Assembly (NCBI RefSeq): GCF_002239585.1
Contig: NZ_NDFH01000003.1
Coordinates: 1 to 64,000 of the forward strand
Direction of reading: 5' to 3'
DNA: 64,000 nucleotides
Source of the DNA: Psychromonas sp. CD1
GTDB taxonomy: Bacteria; Pseudomonadota; Gammaproteobacteria; Enterobacterales; Psychromonadaceae
Part shown: piece by piece, positions 45,280 through 56,700 of the stretch
How the letters are laid out: every line of letters starts with the position of its first letter
Position numbering within the stretch: position 1 is the first letter of the stretch
Translations under genes and position numbers: made by a program
The notes under the pieces: generated by a model
Told to the model about the DNA's origin: nothing
Seen by the model: only the letters and a program-made list of their open reading frames with translations
The model's database searches: none

Positions 45280-46365
45280 GTGATACTTCGTCGTTACTTA
45301 ATGCTGGAAACATTTAAAAGCCAGTTTGGCATTCTTTTTGTTTTACTTCTTATTTTTGTCAGCCAAAAATTCATAAGAATTTTAGAGCAAGCTATCAATG
45401 GTGTGATTGCACCGGATTTAGTGATGACTTTGTTATACCTTAATTTGCCAACATTAGGGACGTTAATGTTGCCGATAAGTTTTTATTTGGCAATATTATT
45501 TGCTCATGGTCGATTGCACAGCGAAAGTGAAATGGTTGCCATGACGTCATGTGGTTATAGCCCTAACAGTGTTTTAAAGGCAACATTATTATTATCGTTT
45601 TTTACCTTTATATTCGCTTCTTTTAATAGTTTATATTTAGCGCCACATGCAGAAGATGAAATGGTTTCTGTTATTGAACAAGCAGAATCGGACGCAGGAG
45701 TGGCAACGTTAATAGAGGGGCGTTTTCATAAATCTTCTGAAAATGGAGGAGTTATTTATGTGGAAAAATATCATAAAGGACAAAAATTAGAGAAAATATT
45801 TGCCTCTTATTGGCCAAGCGGTAAGAATAAAGCCCCTTCTGTATTAACTGCTTTGCATGGAAGTGTGCAGGAGAAAGAGGATGGTACCTGGCTAACGCTA
45901 AATGATGGGCAAAGTTACTCTGGAAATGTTGGTGATTATGAGTTTGATCTTGGCCATTTCTCAAGTTATGAAGTGCATATTGCGAATCGAGAAATTCGGC
46001 AACGAACGCGTGGTGTGAGCGCGTTGCCAACGCTGAGTTTACTAAGCCAAACGGATGCAAAAGCACGAGCTGAATTACAGTGGCGAATTGCCATTCCATT
46101 ATCTATTTTATTATTAACATTTATGGCGGTTCCGTTAGCTAAAGTAAATCCAAGGCAAGGACGTTATGCTAAACTTTTGCCGGCGTTAGCGCTTTATCTT
46201 ACTTATTTTTTATGTCTTAGCACTTCAAAAAGTTTAATCGAAGAAGAAACATTACCGGTGTTGAGTATTTGGGTAGTACAAATAGTTTTCTTACTCGGGG
46301 GGATCTTTTTACATCTAAGAAGTTTAGGTAAATTTGTAAGAAAAACTAAATATATTAAAAAATAA
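45280..46365 (+). CDS. lptF: LPS export permease LptF
   Basis: Inner-membrane subunit of the LptB2FG ABC transporter that extracts LPS and feeds it to LptC. The 361-residue protein starts with RRYLMLETFKSQFGILFVLL, has three membrane helices before and three after a periplasmic beta-jellyroll domain (about 130-260), and a coupling-region stretch between them. The start sits 11 codons ahead of the first hydrophobic core with GGAGAG upstream. First gene of lptFG, divergent from pepA. Confidence 0.96.
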   Translation: MILRRYLMLETFKSQFGILFVLLLIFVSQKFIRILEQAINGVIAPDLVMTLLYLNLPTLGTLMLPISFYLAILFAHGRLHSESEMVAMTSCGYSPNSVLKATLLLSFFTFIFASFNSLYLAPHAEDEMVSVIEQAESDAGVATLIEGRFHKSSENGGVIYVEKYHKGQKLEKIFASYWPSGKNKAPSVLTALHGSVQEKEDGTWLTLNDGQSYSGNVGDYEFDLGHFSSYEVHIANREIRQRTRGVSALPTLSLLSQTDAKARAELQWRIAIPLSILLLTFMAVPLAKVNPRQGRYAKLLPALALYLTYFLCLSTSKSLIEEETLPVLSIWVVQIVFLLGGIFLHLRSLGKFVRKTKYIKK

Positions 46366-46376
46366 CGGAATTCATA

Positions 46377-47441
46377 ATGGGTATTTTAGATCGTTACATT
46401 GGAAAAACAGTATTTGCAGCAACGCTTTTAACTTTATTTGTTTTATTAGGCTTAAGTGGCATCATTAAATTTGTTGAGCAGATGAGAAGCGTTGGTCAAG
46501 GCTCTTATGATGTGCTTTCTGCTGCGTATTTTGTTCTTTTAAAAATGCCGGTTGAAATGACAGAGTTTTTTCCTATGGCGGCTTTAATCGGCGCGTTAAT
46601 TGGACTAGGAAGCTTAGCCGGGAGTAGTGAACTCATCGTAATGCAAGCCGCTGGGATATCGAAAGTTCGCATTGCTGGTGCCGTGTTAAAAACCGCTGTT
46701 CCTATGGTTATTGCCGTTATGCTCTTAGCTGAATTTGTTGCACCCGTAACAGATAAAGAAGCATATTCAATGCGAGATTTAGCACGTAGTGGCGCAAGTG
46801 GTGTCAGTAATAAATATGGTGTTTGGGTAAAAAATGGCGATGCATTTATTAGTATTGGACGCATGAATAGTCAGTCGGAGTTATTTAATGTTAGATTGTA
46901 TTTTTTTGACTCCGAAATGCAACTTGATCATGCTGTATTAGCGAATAAAGTCTCGTATAAAAATAAAGAGTGGTTACTTGAAAATAGTACATGGACTTGG
47001 TTCTCTAAAGAAAAAATTAGAGTTGAGCATAAAGATCAGTCTATTTGGAATACGGATCTTACACCTAAGAAATTGAATGTTATATTAAGCGATCCAAGTA
47101 AAATGTCGATGCGTGATATTTATAATTACATTACTTATTTGGAGCATAATAAACAAGACGCAAACCGTTATCTACTTATCTTGTGGCGTAAAGCGGTGCT
47201 ACCTTTTACTGTCGTGGTGATGATGTTACTTTCGGTCTCGTTTATTTTTGGAGGATTACGCACGGTTACCATGGGTACTCGCTTAATCTTGGGTATTGCA
47301 AGTGGCTTTGCTTTTCACGTCTCAGGTGAATTATTTGGTCCTGCAAGTTTAGTTTTTGGTATATCACCATTACTCGGAGCGCTATTACCTAGCATATTAG
47401 TTTTATGTCTTGCTATGTATCTTTTAAGACGGCAAAGTTAA
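46377..47441 (+). CDS. lptG: LPS export permease LptG
   Basis: Partner of LptF in the LPS exporter. The 354-residue protein begins MGILDRYIGKTVFAATLLTL, typical of LptG, with six predicted membrane helices split by a periplasmic domain (about 130-255). LPMTEFFPMAALIGALIGLG-like residues in TM2-3 and the late VFGGLRTVTMGTR-type loop fit the family. It starts 11 nt after lptF. Confidence 0.96.
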   Translation: MGILDRYIGKTVFAATLLTLFVLLGLSGIIKFVEQMRSVGQGSYDVLSAAYFVLLKMPVEMTEFFPMAALIGALIGLGSLAGSSELIVMQAAGISKVRIAGAVLKTAVPMVIAVMLLAEFVAPVTDKEAYSMRDLARSGASGVSNKYGVWVKNGDAFISIGRMNSQSELFNVRLYFFDSEMQLDHAVLANKVSYKNKEWLLENSTWTWFSKEKIRVEHKDQSIWNTDLTPKKLNVILSDPSKMSMRDIYNYITYLEHNKQDANRYLLILWRKAVLPFTVVVMMLLSVSFIFGGLRTVTMGTRLILGIASGFAFHVSGELFGPASLVFGISPLLGALLPSILVLCLAMYLLRRQS

Positions 47442-47511
47442 TATTTTAACGTTAGGTGTGATAATACAGAGTCTTATTTCTGCGACTATATTTGATTATT
47501 GTCGTGAAAAG

Positions 47512-47550
47512 TTAAGGTTGTCGAAATAAATATTATAACGACAACCTTAA
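47512..47550. terminator. Terminator between lptG and the asparaginase gene
   Basis: TTAAGGTTGTCG (47512-47523) and CGACAACCTTAA (47539-47550) form a perfect 12-bp stem between convergent genes. CTTTTC follows on the minus strand; the plus-strand tail is not T-rich. Confidence 0.7.
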
Positions 47551-47580
47551 TAAACAGTATATATCGAGCATATCTTTTGT

Positions 47581-48692
<1,112 letters not shown>

Positions 48693-49062
48693 AGGAATAA
48701 GATATTTCAATAATCATAATTAGCTCAAATAAATTCCCAAAACACTTTATTAAAATAAAAAGAATTTCTAGAATCATTAAAATGTGGTTGAATAATGAGT
48801 TAGTCGTTCTTGTCGATCGTATATCAGACGTTATAACTTCTGTTAACAGAGTTGGATATGTACTAATAATCACTTTAATCCTGAGTATTAGAGTATGAAT
48901 AGGATAGACACTTAAAGAAAATGTTGTTGGAATTAAAGCTTTTATTTTGTATCTCGAGGGTAGGATAGCAAACACTGTAAACTTTTTAGATGCTAAGTCG
49001 GAAGTATTAATTCAGACCTAAAGTGTAATTTTGTATTGCTTTTATTTCTAATATGTATTTAT
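48693..49062. other. Intergenic region upstream of ansB, no gene supported
   Basis: About 370 bp between the ansB leader hairpin and the RDD gene. A 94-codon minus-strand frame exists (48691-48975), but its composition is leucine/isoleucine-rich without family features, it has no good ribosome site, and its stop lies in the hairpin. I treat the region as the ansB promoter zone. Confidence 0.5.
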
Positions 49063-49569
49063 TTAAATTTTTCTATTGTTAAGTTTCTTGCTTAATACCA
49101 CTACTTTACATTCTGCCCAAAGATCTTGAAAGGCATTCTTATTAGGAAAAATAGCCATTAAATTACCTAATCCAAAAGCAGAAGTTGCCATGCGGATAAA
49201 TGATTGCATTTGTGTAATATTCTGACCATTATTATTTTGTACGCGTAAGCGCCATGCTTTCATGCCCAGAGTTTGCCCTGCATGTGTCCAAAAATAACTA
49301 TAAAAAGTAACGATAACTAAACCTAAATAGAAGGCAAAAAAACTATTGTGTGCTAAGTAGTCGGCAATATCTTGATAGGGGGTAATATCAATAATCCCTA
49401 CTTTCGTTAAAATGATGATTAAGAGAATCGCAATACCTGTTGCCAGCATTAAAATGGCGCCAATGGCGAATAAATCATAAACAAAAGCAGCCATACGTCG
49501 CCATAGGTTGGCGTTAGGGCAACGTTGATATTCTTCGTGTAATGTAGTCGTCGGTGTTTTTTTAGGCAT
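49063..49569 (-). CDS. RDD family membrane protein
   Basis: A 168-residue inner-membrane protein with an RDD domain: NLWRRMAAFVYDLFAIG holds the Arg-Asp pair typical of the family at the first helix, followed by three or four hydrophobic segments and GQTLGMKAWRLRV. Function of the family is uncertain (ion or proton antiport proposed for some). GAGG lies about 8 nt before the chosen ATG; an ATG two codons earlier is possible. In related genomes RDD genes are commonly found near lptFG. Confidence 0.85.
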   Translation of the reverse strand: MPKKTPTTTLHEEYQRCPNANLWRRMAAFVYDLFAIGAILMLATGIAILLIIILTKVGIIDITPYQDIADYLAHNSFFAFYLGLVIVTFYSYFWTHAGQTLGMKAWRLRVQNNNGQNITQMQSFIRMATSAFGLGNLMAIFPNKNAFQDLWAECKVVVLSKKLNNRKI

Positions 49570-49828
49570 TATCATTCCTCAATAGTGAAGTGATAGTGTA
49601 ACAAAGGATTTTTAGCTTGGCATCTATTTCGGTAACAGAGTAAAAAAGAGGCGTGCAATAACGCTAATTTCCTCTTTATATTTGTTTTGTTATTAATGAA
49701 ATCATCTGTGTGGGAAATTGTGATGTGCTGTAGTTTACTGCCGATTAGAAATACCGCTTATTAGCGCAGTAAAATCCAGAAGTATTGATATATTACAAAG
49801 GTATTAAGCGTCTATTTTTATTAAAATA
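49570..49828. other. Intergenic region between RDD and triple-Rid genes
   Basis: No gene is visible. An AAAGAGG/CCTCTTT inverted repeat (about 49649-49677) with some T residues may be a weak plus-strand hairpin. It should contain the RDD promoter. Confidence 0.4.
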
Positions 49829-49861
49829 GGTAAGAATCTAGAGTTTTTGTAGATTCTTACC
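49829..49861 (-). terminator. Terminator of the triple-Rid gene
   Basis: GGTAAGAATCTA (49829-49840) and TAGATTCTTACC (49850-49861) form a perfect 12-bp stem with a 9-nt loop and a U-rich tail on the minus strand, 66 nt after the stop. Confidence 0.8.
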
Positions 49862-49927
49862 TTAATCTCGAGATTAAATAAATTTGATTTTGGTGTTTAA
49901 ATTAAAATTATCATTATTTAATATCAA

Positions 49928-51160
49928 TTATGCTGGAGTACCTTCACAGTTAGAAACGACTGCGTCAATTTGCACTAAAGCATTCATTGGCATACTAGCA
50001 ACGCCAATGATTGTTATTGCTGGAAGATCGCCATTGAAGAATGTAGTGTAAACTTCGGTCATGGCATCCATGTCTGTGATATTTTTAAGTTGAACATTGA
50101 TTTTAACGATATCATCCATAACGTGATCAACACTTTCAATAATCGCTTTGATATTTTTAAGACATTGCTCAGTTTGCTCTTTTGCACCACCCTCGATCAT
50201 TTTATTCGTTTTTGGATTTAAAGGTAATTGGCCTGAAATATGATTGTAGTGAGAAAAAGCAATGGTATGTGAGAATGAAACTTTTGGTGCATTTTCAGTA
50301 TTGCTTGCTTCAATTATCAGTAAGCGTGTATCTTCTGGAAGTTGAGGAGGTGTACCATCCCCATGGGCAATAACAGTATCAATTTGTACCAAAGCATCCA
50401 TCGGTAAAGCGACAACGTTAATGGTTGTACGTGTAGGAGCATTACTTGGGAAGAAAGTCGCACAAACTTCGTTTACAGTTTCAACATCAGAGATGTTTGT
50501 AAGAAAAATAGTTGTTTTAACGACATGATCCATAACATGGTCGATACTTTCTAATATTGCTTTAATGTTATTTAAGCATTGTTTAGCCTGCTCTATAACA
50601 CCACCCGTTACAAGTTTACCTGTTTTTGGATCGATAGGTAATTGAGATGAAAGATTATTGTAATGAGAAAATGCGACGGTCTGAGTCGAAATAGCGCATT
50701 TAAGTGCATTGTCAGTGTTTCTTGCATTTTTTATAAGAGCACAAGCTTCTTGTGGAGTCGTACCTTCGCCATTTGAAATAAGCGCTTCAATTTGTACTAA
50801 AGCACCTTTCATCGGTAAAGCCGCAACAGCAACAGTTGTTCGTGTAGGCAGGTAGTTTTGGAAGAATGTTTTATAGACTTCGTTTACCGCATCAATATCA
50901 GAGATATTGCTAAGGAATATAGTAATTTTAACTACATCGTCCATAACATGATCAATGCTCTCAATAATTGCCTTAATATTTGTTAAACATTGTTGTACTT
51001 GTCCTTTAATCCCACCTGTTACAATTTTACCCGTTTTTGGGTCGATAGGTAATTGCGCTGAAATATTATTGTAATGAGAAAAAGCGACAGTTTGTGTAGA
51101 GATAGAGCTTTTAGGTGCATTTTTCGTGTTTCTTGAAGCTTTTATAATATTGCCACTCAT
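49928..51160 (-). CDS. Single-chain triple Rid (YjgF/YER057c/UK114) protein
   Basis: A 410-residue protein consisting of three tandem Rid domains: about 1-138, 139-277 and 278-410. Each repeats FSHYN, QLP, PKT, QCL, NIKAI and HVMD landmarks. Free-standing RidA is a ~128-residue homotrimer that hydrolyses reactive enamine/imine intermediates, with the active site between subunits; this protein looks like a covalent trimer. The RidA catalytic arginine (R105 of E. coli) is kept in domains 1 and 2 (PTRTT, Arg107 and Arg244) but is Ile382 in domain 3 (PAITI). The position of E. coli Glu120 is Gln in all three. Domains 1 and 2 agree at 62 of 80 residues over 21-100/158-237 by eye; domain 3 is more diverged. 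No signal peptide. Monocistronic. Confidence 0.93.
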   Translation of the reverse strand: MSGNIIKASRNTKNAPKSSISTQTVAFSHYNNISAQLPIDPKTGKIVTGGIKGQVQQCLTNIKAIIESIDHVMDDVVKITIFLSNISDIDAVNEVYKTFFQNYLPTRTTVAVAALPMKGALVQIEALISNGEGTTPQEACALIKNARNTDNALKCAISTQTVAFSHYNNLSSQLPIDPKTGKLVTGGVIEQAKQCLNNIKAILESIDHVMDHVVKTTIFLTNISDVETVNEVCATFFPSNAPTRTTINVVALPMDALVQIDTVIAHGDGTPPQLPEDTRLLIIEASNTENAPKVSFSHTIAFSHYNHISGQLPLNPKTNKMIEGGAKEQTEQCLKNIKAIIESVDHVMDDIVKINVQLKNITDMDAMTEVYTTFFNGDLPAITIIGVASMPMNALVQIDAVVSNCEGTPA

Positions 51161-51503
51161 ATGATGTTTTTCCTATTTTATATAGAGACGAATTCAATAT
51201 TGAGAGCGGAGTATACGTAATAGGAATTAATAATCTTTGAAGCAACTCACAAAATAAATTATAAAAATCATTAAATGGAATTGATTTATAATGTGTTATG
51301 GTCGATAATTGCACATTTACTGTTGGTTTTTTAAGTGTGTAGTATGTTTTTTGAGTATAAAGAGATATAAATAAGCACATGTTTTTTGTTGCAATTCACT
51401 CATATAATTTTAGATGATATGTATCTGAATTGGGATGATAAATAGCAGTGTTTTCTTTGAGGTAAAAAAAGCAAGGATTAGAATGAGTCTAAGTTAATAC
51501 TGA
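51161..51503. other. AT-rich upstream region of the triple-Rid gene
   Basis: About 340 bp without a supported gene; it should hold the promoter of the Rid gene. AGGA about 10 nt before the ATG is its ribosome site. No clear operator was seen. Confidence 0.5.
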
Positions 51504-51537
51504 GCACTGTAGCAACAGGGTGGATGTGCCACAGTGC
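51504..51537 (-). terminator. Hairpin after the EamA transporter gene
   Basis: GCACTGT (51504-51510) pairs with ACAGTGC (51531-51537), with further GC/GC pairing inside the loop, 11 nt beyond the EamA stop on the minus strand. The tail is only moderately T-rich. Confidence 0.55.
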
Positions 51538-51548
51538 ATTAAAGTATT

Positions 51549-52439
51549 TTATGTTTTTCTAAAGTTCAACCGACTAAATTTAGGCCAAGGAATTTGAGCG
51601 ATAATAACCCCTGTAATGACAAGCATTCCCCCTATAATATGATAATCGTATAAGTTTTCAGACAGTAGTGTTACTGCGAGTGATATTGTTATTACAGGCA
51701 ATAAATTCATGAACATCGCGCTATTATCTGCACCAATTAATTGAATAGACTTTACCCATAACCAAGGGGCAAGAATAGAAGCTAAGATAGATGCATAAGC
51801 AATCAAAGGTAGTGCACTGACAGGAGGGCTTAGGTGTGTACTTGAAAGCCAAAGAGGAGTTAAAAAAATCACTGCGAAAACGACTTGAGTGTAGATAAAA
51901 ACCCAGTTTGATAACGCCATTTTCCAACGTTTTAGTAAAACACAATAAGCTGCATAAACAACAGATGCGATTAACATTAATGCATCACCTTGGTTAAGGG
52001 GGTTGTTGAAAAAATACAGAAGATTTCCTTCACCTAACATATAAGCAAGGCCAATAATCGAAATTAAAGCTGCGAGTATGGTGACTAGTGATAGTTTTTT
52101 TGCTAACAACGGGACACTTAAAAATATGGTAATTAAAGGTACGAGAGAAATAATCATCGACATGTTTGATGCGCTTGTCGTCAGACCAGCGTAATAGCCA
52201 AGAGATTGATTTAAGACCATGCCTAGCAATGCAAGAAAAGCAATTTTAGCTAAATTAGGTTTTATATTTGACCACTGGCGTATGCTTGCATGCAAACAAA
52301 AAGGGGTAAGTAGTAAAAAGGCAAAAAACCAGCGATAAAAACTCATCGCACTCGGCTCGATTACTGAGGCTGCCATTTTATTAATAATGGCATTGCCACC
52401 CCAGATCACAACAGTAAAAAAAGGTAATAGATAATTCAT
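51549..52439 (-). CDS. EamA/DMT-family metabolite exporter
   Basis: A 296-residue inner-membrane transporter with ten predicted helices in two EamA repeats. Family landmarks include VVIWGGNAIINKMA in TM1, SFYRWFFAFLLL, and the second-repeat start GDALMLIASVVYAAYCVLLKRW. DMT proteins of this type export amino acids or other small metabolites; substrate cannot be predicted. Monocistronic. Confidence 0.9.
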   Translation of the reverse strand: MNYLLPFFTVVIWGGNAIINKMAASVIEPSAMSFYRWFFAFLLLTPFCLHASIRQWSNIKPNLAKIAFLALLGMVLNQSLGYYAGLTTSASNMSMIISLVPLITIFLSVPLLAKKLSLVTILAALISIIGLAYMLGEGNLLYFFNNPLNQGDALMLIASVVYAAYCVLLKRWKMALSNWVFIYTQVVFAVIFLTPLWLSSTHLSPPVSALPLIAYASILASILAPWLWVKSIQLIGADNSAMFMNLLPVITISLAVTLLSENLYDYHIIGGMLVITGVIIAQIPWPKFSRLNFRKT

Positions 52440-52759
52440 TTTCTTTCCAATAAGTAAATATTTTTTATGTGTTTAATTAAACGTGTTATTTGGTGTCGAT
52501 ACCAAAAATATTATAAACTGTTTTTATCTATTATCCTTTTAAAAAAGCATTATGTTAATGTTATTTAAAATCCAATCTGTATGGGATTGGCTGATAAGTC
52601 ATATATTACAGAGGGTTGCTTTGGAATATATTCATCGTTGATTACAGCAACGTCAGGTTATTTTCGTATGTATTATTTGTCTGTGTTAGAGTTTCTACAT
52701 AGAATGAACAGGGATGCATTATTGTATTATTAGCGACAGATAATAAAACGTGATTGTGT
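52440..52759. other. Intergenic region upstream of the RND adaptor gene
   Basis: About 320 bp. In the adaptor frame a short hydrophobic run and stops (TAG at 52700, TGA at 52751) precede the coding start, so this may contain a decayed 5' part of the adaptor gene. Otherwise it is the divergent promoter region for the EamA gene and the pump operon. Confidence 0.4.
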
Positions 52760-53764
52760 ATGGCAAAGGTAATGCCTCCCACATCATCTAACCCTATTTC
52801 TGTTTACACTGAGCGTGTTAATATTCATGAAATATCGCCAACGCTGACATTAATTGGAAAACTTCAAGCCGAAAACTTTGTCAATATTGCTTCAGAAGTG
52901 ATGGGAAAGGTAAGTAAAATATTAGTCTCTGCGGGTCAAGAAGTAAAAAAAGACGATCTATTATTGACTATCGATGATATGAAAGTACAAGCTGCGTTAC
53001 TAGAAGCGCAAGCTTATTTTAAAGATGAAAATAGAAAATTAAAAGAATATGCTATTTTGGTTAAAAAATATGCGGTGACTCAAACGCAGATGGATGGACA
53101 GGCCGCGCAGGCCGATATTGCTTTTGCACGCTTAAAAAGTGCAAAAGCTGATGTTAGATTTTATTATATTCGTGCACCATTTTCAGGCACCATCGGTTTA
53201 ATAGATTTTAGTCAAGGTAAAATTGTTTCAGCGGGTAGTGAATTACTCACTTTAGATGCACTTTCTATTATGCATTTAGATCTTAAAATACCAGAACGTT
53301 ATTTAGCTCAATTAGTCACGGGATTAAACATATTAGCCACTTCGGAAGCTTGGCCTAATCAAGTTTTTTCAGGAAATATAATTGCCATTGATCCGCGTAT
53401 CAATGCCGATAGCTTGAATCTACGTGTCCGCGTTGAATTTAATAATCCAGATAATAAATTAAAACCAGGTATGTTGATGTCCGCTGAAATTGTTTTCCCT
53501 GTTCTGCGGGAAATGATTATTCCGATGCAAGCATTAGAGTATCTGAGTACCAAAAGGTTTGTTTATGTGGTGGACAAAAAAAATAAAGTACATCGTCAAG
53601 AGGTGATCTTAGGCGCTCGAATAAAAGATAACGTCGTTATCAAAAGTGGCATTAATATCGGGGATAAAATTGTTGTTAAAGGTGTTGTTAATATGCGAGA
53701 GGGACTTGTCATCAAAGATTTAACGACAAACGTAGATGTAAAAAATAAAGCGGTTATTTTATAA
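52760..53764 (+). CDS. RND efflux periplasmic adaptor subunit (N-terminal anchor not found)
   Basis: Membrane fusion protein of a tripartite RND pump: lipoyl halves (IASEVMGKVSKILVSAGQEV and FYYIRAPFSGTIGLIDF), an alpha-hairpin of about 50 residues between them, a beta-barrel and a membrane-proximal domain ending near residue 330. The pump gene starts at the stop codon. Family members begin with a signal peptide or single membrane helix of 20-40 residues; here the frame opens almost directly at the adaptor domain, with weak or no ribosome site (ATG 52760, TTG 52754 or ATG 52772) and in-frame stops just upstream. It may be 5'-truncated or frameshifted. Confidence 0.85.
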   Translation: MAKVMPPTSSNPISVYTERVNIHEISPTLTLIGKLQAENFVNIASEVMGKVSKILVSAGQEVKKDDLLLTIDDMKVQAALLEAQAYFKDENRKLKEYAILVKKYAVTQTQMDGQAAQADIAFARLKSAKADVRFYYIRAPFSGTIGLIDFSQGKIVSAGSELLTLDALSIMHLDLKIPERYLAQLVTGLNILATSEAWPNQVFSGNIIAIDPRINADSLNLRVRVEFNNPDNKLKPGMLMSAEIVFPVLREMIIPMQALEYLSTKRFVYVVDKKNKVHRQEVILGARIKDNVVIKSGINIGDKIVVKGVVNMREGLVIKDLTTNVDVKNKAVIL

Positions 53765-56700
53765 TGTGGCTTTCCGATACTTCGGTTAAACGACCTGTTG
53801 CAGCAATTGTACTGAGCTTACTTTTATGTATTTTTGGAAGCATTTCCTTTAATAAACTAAGCATTCGTGAAATGCCTGATATTGAAAGCCCTACCGTTAC
53901 GATTATGACGCGTTATGAGGGTGCTTCTGCCTCTATTATGGAAAGTCAGGTAACCTCTATTATTGAAGATAATATTACCGGAATAAGCGGTATTGATGAT
54001 CTTACTTCTGTCACACGTAACGGAATGTCTAGAATAACTATCACCTTTAAATTGGGCTGGGATGTTACCGAGGGCATTAGTGATATTCGTGATGTTGTTG
54101 CACAAGTACAAGATTCGCTACCAGATGAGGCCGATTCACCGATAGTATCTAAAGATAATGGCAGTGGTGAAGCGTCTTTATATCTTAATTTAACATCTAA
54201 TAGTATGGACAGAACGCAATTAACTGATTATGCGCGGCGCGTTTTAGAAGATCGTTTTAGCTTAATATCTGGGGTGAGTGCCGTTGATATTTCTGGTGGT
54301 TTAGACAAAGTTATGTATGTCAAACTGTTCCCCGACTTGATGGCGGGGCGAGGGGTGACGACGGGGGATGTTCGCATTGCATTACAACAAGAAAATGTAG
54401 AAAACCCTGCTGGCGAAGTGCGAAATGATACGATGGTTATGTCAGTACGTACGGCGCGATTATATATGACAGTATCAGATTTTGAGTATTTAGTGATTCG
54501 TATTGCAAAAGATGGATCGCCGATTTATTTAAAAGATGTTGCTAAAGTATATATTGGCGCTAAAAATGAAAACTCATCTTACAAAAGTAATGGTGTCATT
54601 AATGTCAGTCTTGGTGTTATTGCACAATCAGACGCTAATCCATTAGATGTTGCCCAAGCAGTACATGCAGAAGTGCGTAAAATTCAAAAGTTTTTACCTA
54701 AGGGTACTGAACTTGTCGTTGATTATGATGCAACAGTATTTATTGATCAATCGATCCAAGAAGTATATAGCACACTGTGGATGACTGCGGGGCTTGTTAT
54801 CCTTATTTTATATATTTTTATAGGACAAGTGAAAGCAACGATTATTCCTGCTATTACGGTTCCAGTCTCTTTGATTTCATCTTTTATTGTTGCAAATTAT
54901 ATGGGGTATTCAATTAACCTGATTACTTTGATGGCGCTAATTTTAGCCATTGGATTAGTGGTTGATGATGCAATTGTGGTCGTTGAAAATATATTTCATC
55001 ACATTGAAAAAGGTGAAAAACCATTAGAGGCCGCTTATAAAGGCACGCGTGAAGTGGGTTTTGCGGTGATTGCGACAACACTTGTATTAGTGATGGTATT
55101 TTTACCTATTTCATTTATGGATGGAATGGTTGGGTTATTATTTACTGAATTTTCTGTATTATTAGCGACTTCGGTTCTCTTTTCTGCGCTTATAGCATTA
55201 ACGTTAACGCCCGTATTATGTAGTAAAATATTACGCAGTAAAGAAAAGCCAAATCGTTTTAATGTGCTAAGTAATAAGTTATTCATAAAGTTAGAATCTT
55301 TTTACCGAAGAGTTTTAACGCGAGTTATGCGGTTAAAACCGTTTGCTCCCTTGGTTATTGTCGCTTGCTTACTCGGTTGTTATTTTTTGATATCCAAAGT
55401 ACCTGCTGAGCTTGCTCCCCAAGAAGATCGCGGTGTATTATTTGCAATGATTAAAGGAGCAGAAGCAACGAGCTATAACCGTATGGTTGCTAATATGGAC
55501 ATTATAAGCGAGCGTTTAAGACCGTTATTAGGTAAAGGAACAATAAAATCATTTAGTACGCAAACACCTGCTTTTGGGGGCTCTTCGGGAGATCAAACTG
55601 GATTCGTTATCATTATTTTGAATGATTGGAGCACCAGAACGAACAGTGCACAACAAGCATTAAAAATCGTGTCAGATGCTCTGACGAATATTCCCGATGT
55701 TAAAATTTTCCCTATGATGCCTGGGTTTAGAGGGGGATCTAGCTCCCCTGTACAATATGTTCTATCCGGAACCGATTATACAGAGCTACAAAAATGGGCG
55801 GAAAAGTTACAATCTTTAGCGGATAAAAGTGGCTTAATTGAAGGTTTAGATCTCGATTACACTGAAAAAACACCAGAATTATTAGTTAATGTTGATAAAG
55901 ATCGCGCTGCCGAACTAGGTATTAGTGTTAGTGAAATATCAAATACATTGGAGATAATGTTAGGGGGGACGAGCGAAACTAGTTATATTGAACGTGGTGA
56001 AGAGTACGATGTTTATTTACGTGGTGATGAAAATAGCTTTAATAATGAGGCCGATTTAAGTCAAATTTATTTACGCAGTGCATCGGGAGAGTTAATAACG
56101 CTTGATACTTTAGCTCGCGTAGAAGAAGTGGCCTCTGCAAATCGCCTTTCTCATTATAAGAAACAAAAATCGATAACGTTAAGTGGCAATCTTGTAGAAG
56201 GGGCAACGTTAGGAGAAGCTTTAGATTTTTTAGATAAACAAGCGATTACTTTATTACCTAAAGATATCACTATTGATTATAGTGGCGAATCAAAAGACTA
56301 TAAAGATAACCAAAGTAGCATATTGATTATCTTTTCTTTGGCACTATTGGTTGCTTATTTAGTGCTTGCTGCGCAATTTGAAAGCTTTATTAATCCTTTA
56401 GTTGTGATGTTTACTGTTCCTATGGGTATTTTCGGTGGTATTTTGGGCTTAATTATAATGGGTCAGGGGTTTAATATATATAGTCAAATTGGCATGATCA
56501 TGTTGATAGGTATGGTGACAAAAAATGGTATTTTAATCGTGGAGTTTGCCAATCAATTACGCGATAGGGGCCTTGCTCTAGAGCAGGCAATTATTGAAGC
56601 CTCAATTCGGCGCTTACGTCCTATTCTCATGACCGCATTTACAACGTTAGCGGGATCTATTCCGCTAATATTATCTACGGGAGCTGGGGCAGAAAGTCGC

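Noticed and set aside
51111..51380. 89-codon minus-strand frame upstream of the triple-Rid gene
   Set aside because: It overlaps the start of the Rid gene in another frame and has no ribosome site or recognisable features.
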